A stretch of DNA of 13,996 nucleotides from Flavobacteriaceae bacterium (GTDB lineage: Bacteria; Bacteroidota; Bacteroidia; Flavobacteriales; Flavobacteriaceae). Shown in pieces: positions 1 to 6,021 of this stretch; within the stretch, counting starts at the first letter, position 1, and each line of letters begins with the position of its first letter. Location of the stretch: contig JAAZVG010000027.1 in the NCBI GenBank assembly GCA_018623655.1, positions 1 to 13,996 on the forward strand. The letters run 5' to 3'. Under the pieces are notes generated by a model. It ran no database searches, had not been told where the DNA came from, and saw nothing but the letters and a program-made list of their open reading frames with translations. The position numbers and the translations under genes were made by a program.

Positions 1-1272
1 ATTACCCATTATAACACTGAATTTTGGAACTACAGAATTACTGACAGCATTTACCATTTTCGCTCCATCTTTTATGATTCCACCGTGCTCACTCTTACTT
101 CCTACCATAAAACCAGTAACATCGGGAAGAAATAGTAAGGGAATTCCCTTTTGATTACAGTTAGCAATGAAACGCGTCGCTTTGTCAGCAGAATCAGAGT
201 AAATCACTCCTCCAATTTGCATTTCGCCCTTGGCATTTTTCTCGATTTTTCGCTGATTGGCTACAATTCCTACTGCCCAACCATCAATACGCGCATAACC
301 GGTGATAATACTCTTACCATAGGAATCTTTGTATGCAAGAAAAGAATCCGCATCAACAAGCGCCTCAATGATAATCATAGTATCATAAGCTTCGCTTCGA
401 TTCGAAGGTAAGCAATTGTAAATCTCTTCTGCGGGTATACTCGGAAGCACACTTTTTATGCGATCAAAACCTGCTGTTTTCGGTTGTTTTAAAGAACCTA
501 CCAAGTGCTTTAGAATATCTAAGGCTTCTTTGTCATCTTTGGCTTTATAATCTGCAACACCAGAAATTGCATTGTGCGTATGAGCACCCCCTAGTGTTTC
601 TACATCAACAGTCTCTCCAATTGCTGCTTTGACGAGATATGGGCCCGCTAGAAAGATTGACCCAGCACCTTCAACCATGACTGTTTCATCGCTCATTATA
701 GGCAGGTAGGCTCCTCCAGCCACACAAGATCCCAAAACCGCGGAGAGTTGAGGAACCCCCATGGCACTCAGCTTTGCGTTGTTTCTGAAGATTCTCCCAA
801 AATGTTCCTTATCTGCGAATACTTCATCTTGAAGGGGTAAGTAAATACCTGCACTATCCACTAAATAAAGAATAGGGATTTTGTTCTCAATGGCTATCTC
901 TTGGGCTCTTAGATTCTTTTTTGCTGTTAAAGGAAACCACGCTCCAGCCTTAACAGTAGCGTCATTAGCCACAACGATACACAATCGGCCGCTCACGTAT
1001 CCTAAAATAATGACTACCCCAGCTGAAGGACAACCACCATGATCTTGATATAAGTCATGTGCGGTTAAGGCACCGATCTCTTGAGATGGCGTGTTTTTAT
1101 CTAAAAGATATGAAACGCGTTCTCTCGCGGTAAGCTTTCCTTCTGCTCTTTTTTTATCTAAACGCTTTGTTCCACCACCGAGATAAACCTTGTTCAAAAC
1201 AGTATTCAGTTCTTTGACTGCGTTGCGATGAGCAATTTCGTTCTCAAGTTGTTTTTTAGTCTTTTTCTTCAC
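1..1272 (-). CDS. Acyl-CoA carboxylase beta (carboxyltransferase) subunit, likely 3-methylcrotonyl-CoA type; 3' end outside window
   Basis: This subunit transfers a carboxyl group from carboxybiotin to an acyl-CoA in the cytoplasm, partnering a biotin carboxylase/carrier subunit not seen here. Translating the minus strand gives 424 open codons to the window edge; complete relatives have roughly 540, so about 110-120 C-terminal residues are missing. Visible motifs are LGGGTKR (31-37), EGKLTARER (44-52), the segment LPLQDEVFADKEHFGRIF (145-162), the first oxyanion loop GSCVAGGAYLP (181-191), LAGPYLVKAAIGE (208-220) and the second-domain loop DVTGFMVG (384-391). The QDEVF...KEHFGRIF and LGGAHTH...SGVADY segments resemble methylcrotonyl-CoA carboxylase more than propionyl-CoA carboxylase; substrate is therefore inferred (leucine breakdown). 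The start is GTG at 1272, because TAG lies in frame two codons upstream and no ATG occurs before the conserved region. It is divergent from the small membrane protein and ettA. Confidence 0.9.
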   Translation of the reverse strand, partial: MKKKTKKQLENEIAHRNAVKELNTVLNKVYLGGGTKRLDKKRAEGKLTARERVSYLLDKNTPSQEIGALTAHDLYQDHGGCPSAGVVIILGYVSGRLCIVVANDATVKAGAWFPLTAKKNLRAQEIAIENKIPILYLVDSAGIYLPLQDEVFADKEHFGRIFRNNAKLSAMGVPQLSAVLGSCVAGGAYLPIMSDETVMVEGAGSIFLAGPYLVKAAIGETVDVETLGGAHTHNAISGVADYKAKDDKEALDILKHLVGSLKQPKTAGFDRIKSVLPSIPAEEIYNCLPSNRSEAYDTMIIIEALVDADSFLAYKDSYGKSIITGYARIDGWAVGIVANQRKIEKNAKGEMQIGGVIYSDSADKATRFIANCNQKGIPLLFLPDVTGFMVGSKSEHGGIIKDGAKMVNAVSNSVVPKFSVIMGN

Positions 1273-1361
1273 GTGCTAATACCTTTTTGGAGGAATCGCA
1301 ATTATGCTGTGAAGGTACAATTTATTACGCCATTTTTACGAACTTTGAGCCGTACAACAAA

Positions 1362-1547
1362 ATGAAAACCATGAATAAAAACACCGTTTTAGCCTACGCA
1401 ACCTTTCTAATGATCTTAATGGGAGTTATTCTCCTAGCAATGGCTGCGTTTAAATATGATGAAGTTGCCGGATGGGGATTTGCAACTGTAGGAATTGGTT
1501 TTTTTGCTATCGCGTGGGTATTTAATGCCTTAAAAGGGAGAGTGTAG
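1362..1547 (+). CDS. Small two-helix membrane protein (61 aa), upstream of ettA
   Basis: A 61-residue protein made of two hydrophobic helices (about residues 9-30 and 37-56) joined by a short charged turn KYDEVAG, ending in the basic tail NALKGRV. It is predicted to be an inner-membrane hairpin; function is unknown. It resembles a short conserved flavobacterial family that I recall being named CAL67264 family membrane protein; this is memory, not a search. The frame is open back to an ATG at 1287, but that start would add 25 residues of intergenic-looking sequence. I chose ATG 1362; ATG 1371 (58 aa, MNKNTVL) is equally possible. Its stop lies 21 nt before ettA on the same strand, suggesting co-transcription with that translation factor. 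Confidence 0.8.
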   Translation: MKTMNKNTVLAYATFLMILMGVILLAMAAFKYDEVAGWGFATVGIGFFAIAWVFNALKGRV

Positions 1548-1568
1548 ATTATAATATTAGACCAAAGT

Positions 1569-3260
1569 ATGTCAGACGATAAGAAGGTAATTTTTTCCAT
1601 GTCCGGAGTGACTAAAACCTTTTCGGGTGCTCAAACTCCAGTTTTAAATAATATTTATCTCAGCTTCTTCTATGGTGCTAAGATTGGTATTCTCGGTTTA
1701 AACGGCTCGGGTAAATCGACATTGCTTAAGATTATTGCTGGATTAGATACTAATTATAGAGGCGATGTTGTTTTTTCATCCGAATATACCGTTGGTTATT
1801 TAGAGCAAGAACCTCAATTAGACGAGACGAAAACCGTTATCGATATTGTTCGTGAAGGTGCTGCTGAAACAGTTGCTATACTCGATCGATATAATGAAAT
1901 CAACAATTTATTCGGGCTTCCAGAAGTTTATGAGGATGCAGATAAAATGCAAAAGCTTATGGATGAACAAGCGCGATTGCAGGATCAAATTGACGCAAGT
2001 AATGCTTGGGAATTAGATACTCGATTAGAAATTGCAATGGATGCTTTGAGAACACCTGAACCTGAAACCCCTATTTCTGTGTTATCTGGTGGTGAGCGAA
2101 GAAGAGTGGCCTTATGTCGATTATTGTTACAACAGCCAGATGTTCTTTTGCTAGATGAGCCTACAAACCACTTAGATGCTGAATCTGTATTATGGCTAGA
2201 ACAGCACCTGTCACAATATTCAGGAACGGTTATTGCAGTAACTCATGATCGTTATTTCTTAGATAATGTAGCAGGTTGGATTCTAGAATTAGACAGAGGA
2301 GAGGGAATTCCTTGGAAAGGGAATTACTCGTCTTGGCTCGATCAGAAAACAAAACGTTTAGAGCAAGAAAGCAAGCAAGCAAGCAAGCGTCAAAAAACAC
2401 TTGAACGTGAATTAGAGTGGGTAAGACAAGGAGCGAAGGGCAGACAAACAAAGCAAAAGGCACGCCTAAATAATTATGACAAGCTCTTGAGTCAAGATCA
2501 AAAACAACTAGAAGAAAAGCTTGAAATTTATATACCTAATGGTCCACGATTGGGTACCACAGTAATTGAGGCAAAGGCTATCAAAAAAGGTTTTGGTGAT
2601 CGTCTACTCTACGAAGATTTAAGCTTTAATTTACCACAAGCTGGAATTGTGGGAGTAATCGGACCTAATGGGGCAGGTAAGACGACCCTTTTTAAAATGA
2701 TTATGGAAGAACTGTCTCCTGATGACGGATCTTTTGAAATAGGTGAAACGGCCAAAGTAGCCTACGTTGATCAAAGTCACAGTAATATTGATCCTGAAAA
2801 AACAATTTGGGAAAATTTTTCAGATGGACAAGAGCTTATTTTAATGTCGGGAAGAGAAGTTAATTCGAGAGCTTACCTCAGTCGATTTAATTTCTCTGGG
2901 AGTGAACAAAATAAAAAGGTCAAATTGCTTTCAGGAGGCGAACGAAATCGACTGCATCTAGCAATGACCCTAAAAGAGGAAGGAAATGTATTATTACTTG
3001 ACGAACCTACTAACGATCTAGATGTCAATACATTAAGAGCTCTCGAAGAAGGTCTTGAAAATTTTGCCGGATGTGCTGTAGTTATTTCACATGACCGTTG
3101 GTTTTTAGATCGAATATGCACACATATTCTAGCTTTTGAGGGTAATTCATCAGTATATTTCTTCGAAGGTTCATTCACGGATTACGAAGAGAATCGGAAA
3201 AAGCGATTAGGAAAAGAGGTGACACCTAAACGTATCAAATACAAAAAATTAATTCGATAA
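1569..3260 (+). CDS. ettA: Energy-dependent translational throttle protein EttA (ABC-F ATPase)
   Basis: A soluble ABC-F ATPase that binds the ribosomal E site and gates the first elongation steps according to ATP/ADP level (known for E. coli EttA, 555 aa; here 563 aa). Two ABC domains are complete: Walker A GLNGSGKST (43-51), signature LSGGE (172-176), Walker B with DEPTNHLD (196-203) and switch His226; then Walker A GPNGAGKTT (365-373), LSGGE (454-458), DEPTNDLD (478-485) and His508. The stretch at about 94-149 inside domain one corresponds to the EttA arm that contacts protein L1. The charged linker at about 255-330 contains RQGAKGRQTKQKARL, the P-site tRNA interaction motif. The C-terminus PKRIKYKKL is typical. 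No membrane segment is present, so it is not a transporter. There is no Shine-Dalgarno before the ATG. The linker contains a perfect AAGC repeat. Confidence 0.96.
   Translation: MSDDKKVIFSMSGVTKTFSGAQTPVLNNIYLSFFYGAKIGILGLNGSGKSTLLKIIAGLDTNYRGDVVFSSEYTVGYLEQEPQLDETKTVIDIVREGAAETVAILDRYNEINNLFGLPEVYEDADKMQKLMDEQARLQDQIDASNAWELDTRLEIAMDALRTPEPETPISVLSGGERRRVALCRLLLQQPDVLLLDEPTNHLDAESVLWLEQHLSQYSGTVIAVTHDRYFLDNVAGWILELDRGEGIPWKGNYSSWLDQKTKRLEQESKQASKRQKTLERELEWVRQGAKGRQTKQKARLNNYDKLLSQDQKQLEEKLEIYIPNGPRLGTTVIEAKAIKKGFGDRLLYEDLSFNLPQAGIVGVIGPNGAGKTTLFKMIMEELSPDDGSFEIGETAKVAYVDQSHSNIDPEKTIWENFSDGQELILMSGREVNSRAYLSRFNFSGSEQNKKVKLLSGGERNRLHLAMTLKEEGNVLLLDEPTNDLDVNTLRALEEGLENFAGCAVVISHDRWFLDRICTHILAFEGNSSVYFFEGSFTDYEENRKKRLGKEVTPKRIKYKKLIR
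2369..2388 (+). repeat. Perfect tetranucleotide microsatellite (AAGC)x5 inside ettA
   Basis: Five uninterrupted AAGC units lie in the interdomain linker of ettA. They span codons 267-274 (E-S-K-Q-A-S-K-R). Because the unit is not a multiple of three, gain or loss of one unit would shift the frame and truncate the protein before the second ATPase domain. Five copies is short for a hypermutable tract, so slippage is possible but unproven. Confidence 0.9.
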
Positions 3261-3270
3261 CTGCTAAAAC

Positions 3271-3302
3271 TTGCCCATTTGCAAAGAATCCTACTATATT
3301 TG
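3271..3302 (+). promoter_or_regulatory. Putative Bacteroidota sigma-A promoter for the coiled-coil protein
   Basis: A -33 TTG at 3271-3273 and a -7 box TATATTTG at 3295-3302 are separated by 21 nt, a good match to the Bacteroidota TTG...TAnnTTTG pattern. Transcription would begin near 3309, giving a leader of about 27 nt before the ATG at 3336. It implies that the following gene can be transcribed independently of ettA, from which it is 75 nt away. Confidence 0.65.
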
Positions 3303-3335
3303 CAGCATAGTTAAAGACTTTAAATTAATATCATT

Positions 3336-4208
3336 ATGGAAAAATCAGGATCTAAAGCGTTACCCGCAATATTAGGTATCCTATTTGTAGCCGCTGCAGC
3401 TTTTGCAATTAGCCTTTACATCAGCGGTAAAAAAACAGAAGAAGCTTTAAATGCAGAAAAAGCGGAAGTTGTTCAAGAGTTAGAAGGACTGAAGTCAGAT
3501 TATGACAAGTCGATTCTTGAGACTAATGCTCTTAGCGAAGAGTTATTAGCTGCTCGTGGAGAGATCGCTAGCTACATTGATTCTGTTAAATCTTTAAAAG
3601 CTGACGTTGCAACACTTTCTAGATTTCGTCGTCAAGTGTATCAGTTAAGAAAAGAGCGCGCTACTTTAATGGCTCGTTTAGATTCTTTAACTGCGAGTAA
3701 CATCGCACTACAGTCTCTTAATGAAGCAACCCAAAAAGAGTTAGACCGTATCGCTGCGTTAAACGATTCAATCGTACAGCAAAACATCATTCTTGAGCAA
3801 GAGAACCGCATCGCAGCCCAGCTTCGTTTAGAGTCTTTGAACGTTCAATCGGTTAGAGTAAAAAACAACGGTAACTTTAAAAGTGTTAAACGTGCGCGTC
3901 GAACTGACAACTTTAAAGTTTGCTTTACAGTAAGAGACAACGCAATTGCCCAAGCGGGTGATAAAAACTTCTTTATCGAGGTTTTAGGACCTGATGGTAG
4001 TTTAGTCGGTGCTTCTGAGTCAGTTTCTGTAAATAGCCGTACTCTTTCAGTAAGCAAAGTGACAGCATTCTATTACGAGAATGACATTTTAGACGTATGC
4101 GATTATGTTGGTTCTGCAACTGGTGAATTTGCCAAAGGAAACTACATGGTCAATGTATACGACAATGATTTAGAACTAATCGGAACTTCAAAATTCTTCT
4201 TAAAGTAA
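3336..4208 (+). CDS. Membrane-anchored coiled-coil envelope protein of unknown function (290 aa)
   Basis: The N-terminus carries one hydrophobic segment (about residues 9-30) with a short basic start, fitting an uncleaved inner-membrane anchor with the rest outside the cytoplasm. Residues about 34-168 form a long heptad-rich, Glu/Lys/Leu/Ser-rich coiled coil. Residues about 170-290 form a compact beta-rich domain (strands around FKVCFTVRD, NFFIEVLGPDG, YMVNVYDNDLELIG) with Cys196 and Cys255, which could pair in an oxidising compartment. Similar Bacteroidota proteins are, to my knowledge, sometimes mislabelled as chromosome partitioning proteins; there is no ParA Walker motif here, so I reject that label. 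The architecture suggests a scaffold spanning part of the periplasm. It has its own promoter and ends at a strong terminator, so it is probably monocistronic. The enzymatic role, if any, is unknown. Confidence 0.88.
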   Translation: MEKSGSKALPAILGILFVAAAAFAISLYISGKKTEEALNAEKAEVVQELEGLKSDYDKSILETNALSEELLAARGEIASYIDSVKSLKADVATLSRFRRQVYQLRKERATLMARLDSLTASNIALQSLNEATQKELDRIAALNDSIVQQNIILEQENRIAAQLRLESLNVQSVRVKNNGNFKSVKRARRTDNFKVCFTVRDNAIAQAGDKNFFIEVLGPDGSLVGASESVSVNSRTLSVSKVTAFYYENDILDVCDYVGSATGEFAKGNYMVNVYDNDLELIGTSKFFLK

Positions 4209-4230
4209 TTTTAAGTTTTACCAACCATAG

Positions 4231-4259
4231 AAAAGGCTCCCAATTTGGGAGCCTTTTTT
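4231..4259. terminator. Bidirectional rho-independent terminator between the coiled-coil gene and fumC
   Basis: A perfect 12-bp stem (AAAAGGCTCCCA with TGGGAGCCTTTT) encloses a 3-nt loop and runs into a T tract on the plus strand. It begins 22 nt after the coiled-coil stop. Read on the minus strand, the A tract becomes a U tract, so it can also end fumC transcription, whose stop is at 4279. Confidence 0.92.
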
Positions 4260-4278
4260 ATTGCATCTATTTCATAAT

Positions 4279-5670
4279 TTAATGGCCAGTCATATCTTCA
4301 GGACGAACAAAACGATCATAATCTTCTTCACTCACATAACCTAATCGAATGGCTTCTTCTTTGAGCGTAGTTCCTCTCTCGTGAGCAGCATTCGCTATTT
4401 CTGCCGCTTTGTAATACCCAATTTTCGTATTTAAAGCCGTTACCAGCATTAGCGAGTTGTCTAATAGCGTTTTAATCCTTTCATGGTTCGGTTCGATTCC
4501 CACCACACAATTCACTTCAAAACTATGAGCAGCGTCAGCAAGAAGTGTCGCTGATTGAAGTACATTCGCCGCCATCATAGGTTTGAACACATTAAGCTCA
4601 TAGTGCCCTTGGGTACCACCAATGGTAACTGCGACATCATTACCCATAACTTGCGCGCAAACCATTGTAATTGCTTCTGCTTGTGTAGGGTTGACTTTGC
4701 CTGGCATGATTGAACTTCCTGGCTCGTTTGCAGGTAAAATAAGTTCTCCAATTCCTGATCTTGGTCCTGATGCCATTAATCGAATATCATTGGCGATCTT
4801 ATTGATCGAAACGGCGAGCTGTTTCAATGCCCCGTGCGATTCGATGAGTGCATCGTGAGCAGCTAAAGCTTCAAATTTATTATCAGCTGTTACAAAAGGG
4901 AAACCCGTAAATTCGGTTATGTATTTAGCAACTAAAACATCGTAACCCTTTGGGGTATTTAGTCCTGTACCTACAGCGGTACCTCCAAGTGCTAATTGTG
5001 ATAGATGGTCAAGTGATCTACTTAAGGCATTTAAGCCAAAATCTAGTTGAGACACATAGCCTGAAAATTCTTGACCTAAAGTGAGAGGGGTGGCGTCCAT
5101 CAGGTGGGTACGTCCTATCTTAACCACATTGCTAAAAGCTTTAGCTTTCTGATTTAAGGCTTTTTTTAACGAATCGATTTTTGGAATCGATTCTGAAACG
5201 ATTTTTTGATAAATCGCAATATGCATACCCGTAGGGAAGGTGTCGTTAGACGATTGTGATTTGTTTACATCATCATTAGGGCTTAAAGTACGAGTCCCTT
5301 CGCCGAGTATATTTCCTTCGAGTACGTGTGCTCTATTAGCAATTACTTCATTGACATTCATATTACTTTGAGTACCTGATCCTGTCTGCCAAATGACCAG
5401 TGGAAACTGCTCGTCTAACTTTCCTTCTAAAATTTCATCGCAGACTGTAGCAATCGAGTCTCTCTTTTTAGAATCAAGAACCCCCAATTCACAATTAGCA
5501 TAGGCTGCGGCCTTTTTTAAATAGGCGAATCCGTAGATAATTTCTTTAGGCATTGATCCTTGTTGGCCAATTTTAAAGTTATTCATTGACCGTTGGGTTT
5601 GAGCTCCCCAATAAACATCCTTGGGAACTTGCACTTCACCCATGGTATCCTTCTCAATTCTATAGTCCAT
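4279..5670 (-). CDS. fumC: Class II fumarate hydratase (fumarase C)
   Basis: Catalyses reversible hydration of fumarate to L-malate in the TCA cycle; an iron-independent cytoplasmic homotetramer. Full length at 463 residues (E. coli FumC 467). Active-site blocks are all present: TGSGTQSNMN (96-105), SSNDTFPT (140-147), GRTHLMDATPLTLGQ with the conserved His189, and the superfamily signature GSSIMPGKVNP (318-328), whose Ser319 corresponds to the catalytic serine. FumC rather than aspartase or argininosuccinate lyase is supported by the HLMDATP block and by the TQGHYELNVFKPMM region (353-366). It is a single gene flanked by a shared terminator downstream and a divergent small gene upstream. The ATG at 5670 gives the canonical N-terminus YRIEKDTMGEVQVP. 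Confidence 0.96.
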   Translation of the reverse strand: MDYRIEKDTMGEVQVPKDVYWGAQTQRSMNNFKIGQQGSMPKEIIYGFAYLKKAAAYANCELGVLDSKKRDSIATVCDEILEGKLDEQFPLVIWQTGSGTQSNMNVNEVIANRAHVLEGNILGEGTRTLSPNDDVNKSQSSNDTFPTGMHIAIYQKIVSESIPKIDSLKKALNQKAKAFSNVVKIGRTHLMDATPLTLGQEFSGYVSQLDFGLNALSRSLDHLSQLALGGTAVGTGLNTPKGYDVLVAKYITEFTGFPFVTADNKFEALAAHDALIESHGALKQLAVSINKIANDIRLMASGPRSGIGELILPANEPGSSIMPGKVNPTQAEAITMVCAQVMGNDVAVTIGGTQGHYELNVFKPMMAANVLQSATLLADAAHSFEVNCVVGIEPNHERIKTLLDNSLMLVTALNTKIGYYKAAEIANAAHERGTTLKEEAIRLGYVSEEDYDRFVRPEDMTGH

Positions 5671-5689
5671 GATGTATCGCTTTGATTTT

Positions 5690-5697
5690 CAAAGTTA
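5690..5697 (-). promoter_or_regulatory. Candidate -7 box for fumC (TAACTTTG)
   Basis: On the minus strand TAACTTTG matches the Bacteroidota -7 consensus TAnnTTTG and lies 19 nt before the fumC ATG, which would give a short leader of roughly a dozen bases. No clear TTG -33 element is found at the expected distance, so the call rests on one box only. Confidence 0.4.
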
Positions 5698-5737
5698 ACC
5701 ACTTCTATTATTTTTACCTTGAATTATCCCTTTTTGC

Positions 5738-5769
5738 TTGCAGCGAAATCTTAAAACGCCTTATATTCG
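5738..5769 (+). promoter_or_regulatory. Putative promoter for the 56-aa membrane protein
   Basis: TTG at 5738-5740 and TATATTCG at 5762-5769 (one mismatch to TAnnTTTG) are 21 nt apart, the same spacing as the promoter at 3271-3302. The start would lie near 5776, about 14 nt before the ATG at 5790. This supports the short ORF being a real, separately transcribed gene. Confidence 0.5.
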
Positions 5770-5789
5770 CGGTATAATTTAAGACTACA

Positions 5790-5960
5790 ATGATTGAATT
5801 TGATCAGTATTTAGGATTCATCGCTTTCTTGAGCATTCTAACCATAGGTTTCTGGTTAATGATTTTTTTGTTAACCTTTGTTATTCCGTATTGGCTGACA
5901 GGCAGTTTTATTGAATACTTAAAAGAAAAGAAAAAAGAAAAAGAAACTCATCGGTCGTAA
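5790..5960 (+). CDS. Small single-span membrane protein of unknown function (56 aa)
   Basis: This short frame encodes an acidic N-terminus (MIEFDQYLG), one long hydrophobic segment (about residues 8-37, ending in IPYWLTG), then a charged tail FIEYLKEKKKEKETHRS. The layout fits a bitopic inner-membrane protein, with the Lys/Glu-rich C-terminus most likely cytoplasmic. I do not recognise a family. Evidence that it is a gene: a plausible promoter with 21-nt spacing just upstream, an ATG placed where a short-leader start would be expected, and a strong terminator 15 nt after the stop. It stands alone, divergent from fumC and convergent with the receptor gene. The region might instead be a noncoding transcript, but the clean hydrophobic/charged partition argues for coding. 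Confidence 0.65.
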   Translation: MIEFDQYLGFIAFLSILTIGFWLMIFLLTFVIPYWLTGSFIEYLKEKKKEKETHRS

Positions 5961-5974
5961 ATGACTGTTTATAG

Positions 5975-6007
5975 AAAAAAAGGCTCGAGATATCGAGCCT
6001 TTTTTTT
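5975..6007. terminator. Bidirectional rho-independent terminator between the 56-aa gene and the receptor gene
   Basis: A perfect 14-bp stem (arms 5975-5988 and 5993-6006, GC core GGCTCGA/TCGAGCC) with a GATA loop is flanked by a 7-A run and an 8-T run, so it can work on both strands. It follows the small-gene stop by 15 nt on the plus strand and the receptor stop (6022) on the minus strand. Confidence 0.93.
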
Positions 6008-6021
6008 GATTTCTTTTTCAT

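Noticed and set aside
151..411. Plus-strand ORF opposite the acyl-CoA carboxylase gene
   Set aside because: It lies fully antisense to a clear conserved coding frame and has no recognisable protein features.
2873..3178. Minus-strand ORF of 101 residues opposite ettA
   Set aside because: It is a shadow of the conserved second ATPase domain (signature and Walker B region) on the other strand, with Ser/Arg-rich low-information sequence.
3336..4208. ParA / chromosome partitioning annotation for the coiled-coil protein
   Set aside because: No Walker A motif or deviant P-loop is present, and the N-terminus is a membrane segment.
5171..5193. Perfect inverted repeat (9-bp arms GAATCGATT / AATCGATTC, 5-nt loop) inside fumC
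   Set aside because: It lies within conserved-length coding sequence and is explained by codons for Ser-Ile-Pro-Lys-Ile-Asp-Ser; no adjacent T tract or other signal makes it a terminator.
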